Below are positions 28,057 through 35,939 of a stretch of 64,000 bases of DNA, piece by piece. The translations under genes were made by a program, and so were the position numbers. This DNA is from Anaerolineales bacterium (lineage in GTDB: Bacteria; Chloroflexota; Anaerolineae; 4572-78; J111), in the NCBI GenBank assembly GCA_020634855.1, contig JACKAU010000022.1:1-64000 (forward strand). The letters run 5' to 3'. Position 1 is the first letter of the stretch. Each line of letters starts with the position of its first letter. The notes below the pieces were generated by a model. That model was not told the origin of the DNA, searched no databases, and worked only from the letters and a program-made list of their open reading frames with translations.

Positions 28057-28290
28057 TTATACTTTTGAACGCTTAAAGAGACAGCACTCTGGCAATGCAC
28101 GACCAGTAACAGCTATAAGTTCCCAACCTTGTTCGCCGAGTTGCTCTATATACGAATCAAAACTGGGATATTGAACACTCTTTAATACGCCTTTTTTTTC
28201 GCCGATACTACGGCCATTGACAGAACTAACTAATAGAACATTATTATTTCCAAAAGATATATCTATTCTAAGGTACTCCCACTTTTGCAT
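28057..28290 (-). CDS. DUF4177 family small protein
   Basis: This 77-aa protein has the DUF4177 pattern: an N-terminal KWEYLRIDI strand, then YIEQLGEQGWELIAV and the C-terminal CLFKRSKV. Function is unknown for the family. Its start overlaps the remnant of a sunset-domain tail in another frame (28302-28386), so it may have come here together with that duplicated fragment. Confidence 0.75.
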   Translation of the reverse strand: MQKWEYLRIDISFGNNNVLLVSSVNGRSIGEKKGVLKSVQYPSFDSYIEQLGEQGWELIAVTGRALPECCLFKRSKV

Positions 28291-28301
28291 TTTTTCTCCT
28301 C

Positions 28302-28386
28302 CTGCTGCTCCGACGCCCGAAAACCGGCATTTTCCGCTTCTACAGCGCTACAAAACCAGCGATCACCCTCTCTGAGCTTGATATCA
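28302..28386 (-). pseudogene. Truncated sunset-domain tail, duplicated fragment
   Basis: The translation REGDRWFCSAVEAENAGFRASE is nearly the same as the C-terminus of the SH3/sunset pseudogene (25204-26096). The rest of the domain is missing, and the open frame around it (28263-28460) has no other homology. It is a fragment of a gene duplication. Confidence 0.7.
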
Positions 28387-28440
28387 CCTACAGAACGCTG
28401 CTTTTTTGTAAATAGGGTGAACATGGCCTTAAAACAATCT

Positions 28441-28854
28441 CTACTTGACCATCGTTTCAAAGTTAAAAAATAGAATTATCATAAAAACGGCTAATATAAA
28501 ATGTAAGGCGCCAAGAGTAAATAATCCATAAACTAGAACATTTATATGTGGGGCTAACCCTAGATTGAGTTTTTTCTTGAGTCGTATAATTTCATCTCTA
28601 AGGTCCATTGTTAGTCTCGCCCCAACTATCCCGGTAACGGCAAAGAACGAACTAAGAATTATGGGTAGAAATAATGACCATCGAACCAATTGGGACGCCG
28701 GATTAGAAAATATGTATGTCGCAATGCCTGCGATCACCGCGAAAATCAAAAGATTAGTTTGCACTACTAAGTTCAGATAAAATTTATAAAGCTCCGTGAG
28801 AAGATTGTACTGCTCCCAAAGAAGGTTCTTATCGTTTGTCGTTTCCATGTTCAT
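28441..28854 (-). CDS. Small membrane protein of unknown function
   Basis: This 137-aa protein has three or four predicted membrane segments: about residues 32-50 (LLIFAVIAGIATYIF), 59-78 (SLFLPIILSSFFAVTGIVG) and 108-132 (LVYGLFTLGALHFILAVFMIIL). A charged cytoplasmic loop (DLRDEIIRLKKK) precedes the last. The N-terminal 30 residues are polar and helical. I recognise no family. Small multi-helix proteins next to nuclease-type genes are sometimes effectors of defence systems, but here that is only a thought. Confidence 0.6.
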   Translation of the reverse strand: MNMETTNDKNLLWEQYNLLTELYKFYLNLVVQTNLLIFAVIAGIATYIFSNPASQLVRWSLFLPIILSSFFAVTGIVGARLTMDLRDEIIRLKKKLNLGLAPHINVLVYGLFTLGALHFILAVFMIILFFNFETMVK

Positions 28855-28889
28855 ATTTTTAGCAAGTGGTATTGGCTAATCATGATTTA

Positions 28890-29160
28890 CTAGCTTTTTT
28901 TCCATTTACCCCCGTCACGGTAGGAACACCCAGAAAAAAAGCGGCATAGTCCAACAATAGTCCTAACACCTAATCGTACCACCCCTCTTCCCCCCGAGTC
29001 CAGCTTCCCCCGCAAAATTCTGGTTTCATAAGCGATCACCTGTTACACAACCACCTTAAAAATTTAGCAGTAGGATAAAAGTAATAAGCACCCTCATTCT
29101 AGCCCAATACTGCGCCCTTTTCCCCCTCGGCGGCGCTACTAAACCAACGGTTCCCCTCTT
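28890..29160. repeat. Duplicated segment with decayed sunset-domain tail, copy 2
   Basis: Bases 28890-29098 match 24955-25203. Bases 29099-29160 translate on the minus strand to EGNRWFSSAAE, a decayed sunset-domain end. So a gene tail plus its downstream spacer was duplicated about 4 kb away. Confidence 0.65.
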
Positions 29161-29234
29161 GGCTCCTATCCCATCCTTCATGCCGCAATTTTCGTCGAGT
29201 TAGCGGCAAAAACGCGCTAATTACTCGCGCACAT

Positions 29235-29545
29235 GACCGTTCTTCCAGAAGAACGGTCCATATTTCTTGGGAATCGACCGTTCGCCTGGAAGAACGGTCT
29301 GAATCCAGGCGCACACGACCGTTCGCCTGGAAGAACGGTCCGAATCCAGGCGAAATCGACCATTCTTCTGGAAGAATGGTCTAAATTTTTTAATAATCGT
29401 CCTTTTTCAGCGAAAATAGCCCAAAATTTTTCAAAAATCACCCTTTTTTAGGCAAATAAAAGGTGAAATTTTTCAAAAACGTCTTTTTTTCGGTAAATAA
29501 AGGCCGAAATTTTTTAAAATCGCCTTATTTTAGGCAATTATCAGT
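29235..29545. repeat. Second 41-bp tandem array, with palindromic units
   Basis: Four 24-bp palindromes (GACCGTTC...GAACGGTC) start at 29235, 29276, 29317 and 29358, exactly 41 bp apart. The spacer between them is also partly conserved. The array then changes into AT-rich 41-bp units (marks at 29399, 29440, 29481 and 29521) with runs of T and A. It is not CRISPR, because spacers are similar and only 17 bp. No gene with a start site covers it. Confidence 0.8.
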
Positions 29546-29624
29546 CTATTTTGCCTCAGATCCGCCGTATTTGACCGTACTGCCACCTTTTTTGCCGCTG
29601 ACGCCGCGACAATGGCCGTTTAGC

Positions 29625-29755
29625 CGGGCGACCGCCGCTAGTCGACGGCCGGCCGCCGATATTCGGCGGGGATGCCTGATATTCGGCGGTCGGCCGTCAG
29701 CGGACGGCGGTCAGGCGCAGGGTTAATTGCCGCCGACCGTCAAGCGGAAGTAACT
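29625..29755. repeat. GC-rich palindromic repeat cluster
   Basis: Two copies of a GATATTCGGCGG motif and inverted GGCCGTC/GACGGCC blocks give several alternative hairpins. They resemble the palindrome at 31501-31612 and the ACCGCCGACCGTTGACCGCC piece near 33721. Confidence 0.5.
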
Positions 29756-29900
29756 CTTTTAGATGGGAGGTATAGCCCACCTGGGCAATATAAAAGGAAG
29801 CTTATAGCCCCATCGGGTGGCCCAGGACTACCCTATTTAGATAGAAAGACTGCCTACGTGAGTATGGGCGGGGGCTGGGGCGAGTGCTATACTATAAGGG

Positions 29901-29985
29901 GTAGAGTTTATGGAGTTTGTAGAGTTTATGGCGTTTGTAGAGTTGATGGCGTTTATGGCGTGGGAGGAGCTAGTAGAGTGGGTAA
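29901..29985 (+). repeat. Degenerate relative of the 41-bp minisatellite
   Basis: Repeated GTAGAGTTTATGG/GCGTTT blocks of about 10-20 bp share the GTAGAGTT and TATGGAGTTT words of the array at 15357-15593. It lies 190 bp before the transaldolase start. Confidence 0.7.
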
Positions 29986-30174
29986 AGATGGCTATCAAAT
30001 TGAGTAAATCTTGTTAATTCTGTCCAAAAATTTTTTGCTATCGTTGCAGGCAGACCTGCCAGGAATAGGCCATAGTGATTTTTGTCCCTAATTCCTACTA
30101 CGTACCCCTTACCCCCTGACATGGCCGCCCAAACGGCAACTCGATGAAATGGATTGTAAGAAAGGAGTAATATA

Positions 30175-31431
30175 ATGAACCCGCTACTAAATATCAAAGA
30201 ATACGGCCAGAGCATCTGGCTGGATTATCTCAGTCGCCCGTTGCTGGAATCGGGCCAACTGCGGCGGCTGATAAGAGAGGATGGATTACGCGGGATGACC
30301 TCTAATCCGGCCATTTTCAAGAAAGCGATTACCGGCGGCGACGCTTACGATGAGACTATCCGCGCTTTGGCCCGCGATGGGCAAAGTGTCGATCAAATTT
30401 ACCGTAACTTAGTCGTAACCGACATTCAAGACGCGGCCGACGAATTTAATTCCGTCTATACCTCCACCGGCGGGCGCGACGGCTACGTTAGCCTGGAAGT
30501 TTCGCCCCATCTGGCCCACGATACCGATGGAACGGTCCAAGAAGCTCGAGAATTATGGGCAGCCGTCAATCGCCCCAACATTTTTATCAAAGTCCCCGGC
30601 ACCGAGGCCGGTATTCCGGCTATCTGGCAACTCATCAGCGAAGGCATCAATGTCAATGTCACGCTGCTGTTTGGTCTGTCGCGTTACCAAACCGTGGCTC
30701 AAGCCTATATCGATGGCCTGGCCGAATGCTTGCAATCAGGCCGGCCTATCGAAAACGTCCGCTCAGTCGCCAGTTTTTTCCTGAGCCGGATTGATGTCCT
30801 GATCGATCAACAACTTGAGGCGATAATCGACCAAAATGGCCCCCAAGCCGCTGTGGCGGCCGAACTGCGCGGACAGGTTGCCATCGCCAGCGCGAAACAC
30901 GCTTATCAGATGTATAAACAGATTTTTGGCAGCGATGATTTTCAACAATTGAGGGCGCAGGGCGCTAACACGCAGCGGCTGCTGTGGGCCAGCACCAGTA
31001 CCAAAGATCCGGCTTACAGCGATGTCAAATATGTCGAAGCGCTCATCGGACCGAATACGGTTAACACGTTACCCGAAGAAACGCTGGATGCCTATCGCGA
31101 TCACGGCCGGCCCGCCCCTCGCCTGGAAGAAAACCTCGAATTGAGCTACAAAACGCTAACCCGGCTCTACGAAGTGGGCATTGACCTGGATGAGGCTACG
31201 GCTCAACTCGAAGCCGAAGGGGTGCAGAAATTTATCGAACCGTTTGATGAACTGGTCGAGGCCATTACCCAACAGCGCCGCGCGGCGCTCGATCTGGCCG
31301 AGTCGCCCGCTGTTCAGTCGGATGACGAGGCGGTGGAGGCGCATCGAGCCGCTACTGTCGATCCGGCCAGCAAAACAGACGAAGCTATGTGGGAAACCTT
31401 CCCGGCCAGCGATCCACCGGGCAATTGGTAG
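30175..31431 (+). CDS. tal: Transaldolase with C-terminal extension
   Basis: This is a 418-aa enzyme of the non-oxidative pentose phosphate pathway, moving a dihydroxyacetone unit between sugar phosphates through a Schiff base. TSNPAIF (residues 42-48) and the catalytic lysine K139 in FIKVPGT are present, followed by NVNVTLLFGLSRY. Family members with this N-terminus are about 370 aa long. The last 42 residues are extra and end in ETFPASDPPGNW, a short motif I remember from unrelated small proteins. The ATG follows GAAAGGAG by 7 bp. It stands just before ftsH but with 225 bp of repeat between them. Confidence 0.93.
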   Translation: MNPLLNIKEYGQSIWLDYLSRPLLESGQLRRLIREDGLRGMTSNPAIFKKAITGGDAYDETIRALARDGQSVDQIYRNLVVTDIQDAADEFNSVYTSTGGRDGYVSLEVSPHLAHDTDGTVQEARELWAAVNRPNIFIKVPGTEAGIPAIWQLISEGINVNVTLLFGLSRYQTVAQAYIDGLAECLQSGRPIENVRSVASFFLSRIDVLIDQQLEAIIDQNGPQAAVAAELRGQVAIASAKHAYQMYKQIFGSDDFQQLRAQGANTQRLLWASTSTKDPAYSDVKYVEALIGPNTVNTLPEETLDAYRDHGRPAPRLEENLELSYKTLTRLYEVGIDLDEATAQLEAEGVQKFIEPFDELVEAITQQRRAALDLAESPAVQSDDEAVEAHRAATVDPASKTDEAMWETFPASDPPGNW

Positions 31432-31500
31432 CCGATCGGCTCGCTGGCGGACATGTTTTAATTTGATAGCGGGTAACAAGCTCCACAATGACTTTAACCC

Positions 31501-31612
31501 CACGTGACAGCCGACCATTGACCGCCGACCGCCGAATGCCGGCAGCTCCGGCAGATTTTCGACGGTCGGCCGCCGGCCGGCGGCGGTCACGGATCACAAT
31601 CCCGTTCACGTG
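31501..31612. repeat. Long palindromic element between tal and ftsH
   Basis: It is bounded by CACGTGA and TTCACGTG. Inner arms are GCCGACC...GCCGAATGCCGGC and GGTCGGCCGCCGGCCGGC. It looks like a small non-coding mobile element (MITE-like) or a strong RNA hairpin in front of ftsH. Confidence 0.55.
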
Positions 31613-31656
31613 AAGCTGAACCCGCTAGCCACCCCAATTATCAGCCCCAGGAGGTA

Positions 31657-33651
31657 ATGTTGTTCCCAAATCCGAAAAATAAACCGAACCGACCCGCCGA
31701 TCAACCGGATCGGCAAAATCCGAATTCAGGCCGTGCTATTTGGCGGCGAATTGGGACGACGGTGATCTGGGTTTTGCTGATACTAACCGTTGTGCCCTGG
31801 TTTTGGAACAATACCTTCGGCGATAACCAGGCTGAAACCGTAGACCTCAGTTACAGCGACTTTCGCGAACAACTCCAGGCGGGCAACATTGATCGGGTCA
31901 TTGTCGCCGGTGATCAACTGCAAGGGGAGTTTGTCGAGCCGATTCCGCCCGAATCGGCGGCGGATGAACCGACTGATGAGGAATCGACGGCAACCGTCAG
32001 CCAATTTGTCACCTATTTGCCCTCTTTTGGCGATGAAAGTTTGCTGCCGCTGTTGGAAGCCCACAATGTCGAGATAGAAACCCGGCCCGAGTCGGATATC
32101 CCCTGGTTCGCCCTATTAGCCAACGTTGTGCCGATTTTGCTGTTTATTGGTCTGGGCGTGCTGATTTTTAGGGGTATTCAATCGCAGGGCCGCAATGTTA
32201 TGTCCATCGGCCAGAGTCGGGCCAAATTATACGACCAGGAAAATCAAAAAGAGCCGACCACCTTTGATGATGTGGCCGGGGCCGACGGCGCTAAAACCGA
32301 ACTGGCGGAAATTGTCGGATTTCTCAAAGAACCGGAGCGCTACGCCCGATTAGGCGCGGAAACGCCCAAAGGCGTGCTGCTGGTCGGCCCGCCGGGCACC
32401 GGAAAAACGTTATTGGCTCGAGCGGTGGCCGGGGAAGCCGGCGCGCCTTTTTTTAGCATCAGCGGCTCCGATTTTATGGAGATGTTTGTCGGCGTGGGCG
32501 CGTCTCGGGTGCGGCAAATGTTTACCGAGGCCAAAAAAGCGGCGCCGTGCATCATTTTCATCGATGAAATCGATTCGATTGGCCGCCGGCGCGGCGCGGG
32601 CCTGGGCGGCGGGCATGATGAGCGCGAACAGACCCTCAACCAGCTTTTATCGGAATTAGACGGCTTTGAGCCGAGCGAAAACGTCATTGTTATCGCCGCC
32701 ACGAACCGGCCCGACATTCTCGACCCGGCGCTGCTGCGGCCGGGCCGCTTCGACCGCCAAATTACGGTTGATTTGCCGACGATGTCGAGTCGCGTGGAAA
32801 TTCTTAAAATTCACGCCCACGGTAAGCCGCTGGCTTCCGACATTGATTTAAAAGAAATCGCGCGCGGCGCCCCCGGCTTCAGCGGAGCCGATCTAAAGAA
32901 CATGCTTAATGAAGCGGCCCTGCTGGCGGGCCGTAAAGGTAAAAATGTAATCAACAACGTCGATGTGGAAGAAGCCCGCGACAAAATTCTGATGGGATTG
33001 GAGCGAGAAGGGCTGGTTTTGACCGATGAAGAGTGCCAATTGATCGCTTACCACGAAGCCGGCCACGCCGTGGTCGCTGCCGTGCTGCCTCAGGCCGATC
33101 CGGTCCATAAAGTGACGATTGTGCCGCGTGGCCGGGCAATGGGCGTCACCCAGCAGCTTCCTGAGCGGGAAAAGTACATTTATCCCCGCGAATATATGCT
33201 CGACCGGCTGGCGGTGATGATGGGCGGCCGCGCCGCCGAAAATTTGATCTTCGATACCGCCACCAGCGGCGCGGAGAACGATCTCATCCAGGCGACGCAG
33301 TTAGCCCGCCGTATGGTGGTGAATTGGGGCATGAGCCAGCGTTTGGGCCGGGTGGCTTGGGGCGGCCAGCGGGAACAAATCTTTCTGGGCGAAGAAATCG
33401 CCCATCGCCGCGATTACAGCGAGGCCACCGCCAAAGAGATTGATGAGGAAGTCAAGACCATCTTAGATGAAGCGTACACCTGCGCCGTTGACACGTTAGA
33501 AACGAATCGCACCGGCCTCGACCGGTTGGCCGGCACGCTGCTGAACAAAGAAGAAGTAATGGGCGATGAAGTCTTAGACCTGCTCGATCTTCAGCCCAAA
33601 CCGGCCCAATTGAGCGCCGGCCCGAACCATCACAACGGGCATAGCCGTTAA
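31657..33651 (+). CDS. ftsH: ATP-dependent zinc metalloprotease FtsH
   Basis: This 664-aa membrane-anchored AAA+ protease degrades misfolded and regulatory membrane proteins. Two membrane helices (about residues 30-47 and 147-170) flank an extracytoplasmic domain. Walker A GPPGTGKT is at 244-251, Walker B is FIDEID near 304, and the second region of homology NRPDILDPALLRPGRFDR follows. The zinc site HEAGH is at 466-470 with the third ligand D542. All catalytic residues are intact. The AGGAGG site is only 2 bp from the ATG, so the TTG one codon later may be the real start. Confidence 0.97.
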   Translation: MLFPNPKNKPNRPADQPDRQNPNSGRAIWRRIGTTVIWVLLILTVVPWFWNNTFGDNQAETVDLSYSDFREQLQAGNIDRVIVAGDQLQGEFVEPIPPESAADEPTDEESTATVSQFVTYLPSFGDESLLPLLEAHNVEIETRPESDIPWFALLANVVPILLFIGLGVLIFRGIQSQGRNVMSIGQSRAKLYDQENQKEPTTFDDVAGADGAKTELAEIVGFLKEPERYARLGAETPKGVLLVGPPGTGKTLLARAVAGEAGAPFFSISGSDFMEMFVGVGASRVRQMFTEAKKAAPCIIFIDEIDSIGRRRGAGLGGGHDEREQTLNQLLSELDGFEPSENVIVIAATNRPDILDPALLRPGRFDRQITVDLPTMSSRVEILKIHAHGKPLASDIDLKEIARGAPGFSGADLKNMLNEAALLAGRKGKNVINNVDVEEARDKILMGLEREGLVLTDEECQLIAYHEAGHAVVAAVLPQADPVHKVTIVPRGRAMGVTQQLPEREKYIYPREYMLDRLAVMMGGRAAENLIFDTATSGAENDLIQATQLARRMVVNWGMSQRLGRVAWGGQREQIFLGEEIAHRRDYSEATAKEIDEEVKTILDEAYTCAVDTLETNRTGLDRLAGTLLNKEEVMGDEVLDLLDLQPKPAQLSAGPNHHNGHSR

Positions 33652-33765
33652 CCGCGGCTGTGCCGGACAATTTTTGCCAACGGACACATCCTCGATTAAC
33701 CCCGGATTTCGCCCCGCCTTAACCGCCGACCGTTGACCGCCGAACTTTAACAAATTTTCGATTCG

Positions 33766-33951
33766 TGTCATTTCGTAGCCGCAGGCGAAGAAATCCCTCA
33801 GACATTGTCATAAATGGAGCCTTTGCCGGGAAAAATTGGCGTTGTTGCTTCAAATTTCCCCAGCCGGATAGCTTTTCATTGTATTATCATAGGGATTTCT
33901 CCGCTGACGCTACGAAATGACACCCTCCACTTTGATTTTCGAACGCAAGTG
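33766..33951 (+). repeat. MITE-like palindromic element D, copy 1
   Basis: The element starts TGTCATTTCGTAGCC and carries the inverse (GCTACGAAATGACA) at 33909-33922. Inner inverted arms are AGAAATCCCT and AGGGATTTCT. A tail of about 30 bp after it is also shared with the second copy at 35732-35918. It contains no gene and probably moved with a transposase acting in trans. Confidence 0.75.
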
Positions 33952-33972
33952 GAGCGTGACTCGAACCAACCC

Positions 33973-34792
33973 TTAACTCGGCTCGGTTGGCTCGTCTATC
34001 GAAATATTCTTGGCGGCTAACGCCTGTTCCAGGTCATGCTGCGTCTCATTCAGGGCTTGTTCGACCGCCGGCTTCGATGGCCAGGCCGTTGACAGTGTAA
34101 CTCGGAACTTAACCTCCGGTCCAAAAATTTTCGCCCTGGATTTAACGTAAACCTCAGGATGCCGGGCCGAAACCGCCGCTAAAATGGGGGCCAGCACCGA
34201 CTCGTCTTGGCAATCGACCGTCAGCCGCTTTGCCAGATAGGCGCTCTCGCCAAACAGCGCTTTCAGCGTCGGTTGCAGCGCCCCTCAAAAATTCCCTTCA
34301 ATTCCGGCGGCACACCGGGCAAACTGACCACAATCGTATCGTCAAGCGCCAGCAATACTCCCGGCGCGGCCCCACCGGGTTTTCCAGCGGTAAAGCTCCT
34401 TGCGGCAGGCGCGCCATCTTCGCTCGCGGCGGCGTTATCGCTGCCTCGTCAACTGCGCCCGCTTGCGCCAGCGTTTCATATTTATTTTTGACCCATTCCA
34501 GCGCCTGGTCATTAATTTGCAGCGGGCGACCGGCCATTTCGGCCACCGCGGCCAGCGTCATATCGTCATTGGTCGGCCCCAGCCCGCCGGTCGTAAAAAT
34601 CAGCCGTGCCTGGCGCTCAATCGCCCCTTTAAGCTCGCGCACAATAGCCGTTTGATCATCGCGCACGATAACCGCTCGCTCAACACGCCCCCCCAGGCCG
34701 GTGAGCTGTTGGCTCAGCCAATGGGTGTTGGTATCCAACACATCGCCTTGCAGCAGTTCATTGCCGATGGCGATGATTTCGATTTTAATCAT
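33973..34792 (-). pseudogene. cinA: CinA-type protein, two frameshifts
   Basis: The restored protein (about 273 aa) starts MIKIEIIAIGNELLQGDVLDTNTHW, the CinA/MoaB-like nucleotide-binding domain, with FTTGGLGPTNDD near residue 68. After LENPVG the frame shifts in a run of four G (34370-34373) to give APGVLLALDDTIVVSLPGVPPEL. A second shift in another run of four G (34281-34284) leads to the end (ALQPTLKALFGES...). Both shifts sit in homopolymers, so sequencing error is possible. The usual C-terminal nicotinamide-nucleotide amidase domain of about 150 aa is absent, a short form known in some bacteria. It lies 12 bp after the IF-2B-like gene, so the two form an operon. Confidence 0.82.
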
Positions 34793-34804
34793 AATCTACT
34801 CCGG

Positions 34805-35761
34805 TTAGCGTAAAGATGGATGGATCGTCAAATTTTCAAACGTCTGGTCCAACGCGGCGGGCGATAACACGCCTCGTTCGGTAATCAGGCCGCTTACATA
34901 ATCCAACGGGGTGTGATCGAAGTAATAGTTGAGGACGGTGACATTATCGGCCGGTTCGGCCAGGATTTCACCCGGATCTTTTAGCGGCTCGGTCGGCAGC
35001 GCGTAACTTTCCGGCAAAAACTTCTCCGAACCACATAGTCCGTAGAAATCGACATTAAAGCGGTGGGCGGCCAGGGCTAAGCCCAGCGTACCGCTTTTAT
35101 TGACCAGACCGTGCGGCGAAACGCTGTCCGCGCCCACAAAAATCATATCGACCTCCGACATCAGGCCAAAAGCCGCCGCGTCGGTAATTAGTTTGACCGA
35201 AAACCCCTGCCGACCCAGCCGGCGGGCCAATTTAACGCCCTCGTTCACCGGGCGCGACTCGGTACAGATAATTTCAAACTGTTGGCCGGCTCGCTGCGCC
35301 GCCAAAAAAGCCTGCCCGACGGTGGCGCTGGCGGAATGGGTCATGATGACCATATCCTCCTCAATCAGCGCGGCGGCAGCGCCGGCAATGCGTTGGCCCG
35401 ACTGCTCGATTTGGTTCACAAAGTCGCGGCAGCTTTGGCGAACGATCTGTTTGATTTGATCGTCATTCACCGCCGGATCGACAGCAAGTAGCACGCGATT
35501 GGCCAGATTAAATAACGGGGCCATCGTCGGTTGGGCGTTAATCAAGGCTTTGGCGGCCAGTTCGATGTATTCTATGAGGTGAGCCGCCGTGGGCGTTGAC
35601 AGGTTGGTCAATCGGGTCAACGTGGCCGCAGCCTGCCGGGTTAGTTCAACCGCGCCGTTGACGTTGTCGGTTTTAATCTTTTGATACTGCTTTGGATTGG
35701 TGGAGGGAGTTTCATTCGCCGCTGCCTTTTTAACCTGAGTTCGATAATTAAAGTCGAGCAT
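34805..35761 (-). CDS. eIF-2B/MtnA-like sugar-phosphate isomerase
   Basis: This protein of about 319 aa belongs to the IF-2B alpha/MtnA/ribose-1,5-bisphosphate isomerase family. Typical blocks are THSASATVGQAF, TESRPVNEGVKLARRL, DMIFVGADSVSPHGLVNKSGTLGLALAA and the C-terminal FDHTPLDYVSGLITERG. Members isomerise methylthioribose-1-phosphate or ribose-1,5-bisphosphate; the true substrate is not clear. The only usable ATG (35761) lies inside repeat element D, so the first 10-12 residues (MLDFNYRTQV) are encoded by the repeat. No other ATG, GTG or TTG occurs in the first 45 codons. It is followed by cinA in the same direction. Confidence 0.85.
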   Translation of the reverse strand: MLDFNYRTQVKKAAANETPSTNPKQYQKIKTDNVNGAVELTRQAAATLTRLTNLSTPTAAHLIEYIELAAKALINAQPTMAPLFNLANRVLLAVDPAVNDDQIKQIVRQSCRDFVNQIEQSGQRIAGAAAALIEEDMVIMTHSASATVGQAFLAAQRAGQQFEIICTESRPVNEGVKLARRLGRQGFSVKLITDAAAFGLMSEVDMIFVGADSVSPHGLVNKSGTLGLALAAHRFNVDFYGLCGSEKFLPESYALPTEPLKDPGEILAEPADNVTVLNYYFDHTPLDYVSGLITERGVLSPAALDQTFENLTIHPSLR

Positions 35762-35918
35762 GTCATTTCGTAGCCGGAGGCGGAGAAATCCCTCAGGCAT
35801 CCCCATAAATCAAGCCTTCGCTGGGAAGAAATGAGCGTTGTCGCGGTAAATTTTCCCAACCGGACACATTTTTAAGCGTTTTGTCACAGGGATTTCTCCG
35901 CTGCGCTGCGAAGCAACT
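35732..35918 (-). repeat. MITE-like palindromic element D, copy 2
   Basis: It shares the TGTCATTTCGTAGCC end (35761), the inner arms AGAAATCCCT / AGGGATTTCT and the flanking tail with 33766-33951. The distal terminus is eroded (CGCTGCGAAGCAACTG). Its left part forms the 5' end of the IF-2B-like gene. Confidence 0.75.
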
Positions 35919-35939
35919 GTGATAAAAGTCAAATGGTCG

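Larger units (their letters stand above)
29546..30174. other. Repeat-rich intergenic region before transaldolase
   Basis: No gene is supported. The region holds GC-rich palindromes with GCCGATATTCGGC and GACGGCCGGCCGCC cores (29625-29755), a spacer, and the degenerate minisatellite at 29901-29985. The transaldolase ribosome site GAAAGGAG is at its end. Confidence 0.55.

Noticed and set aside
29235..29381. Four 24-bp palindromes at regular distance, considered as a CRISPR array
   Set aside because: The intervening 17-bp segments are similar to each other and there is no cas gene.
29099..29441. Open frames of about 70 codons across the tandem array
   Set aside because: Period 41 changes frame in each unit, so no real repeat protein is encoded.
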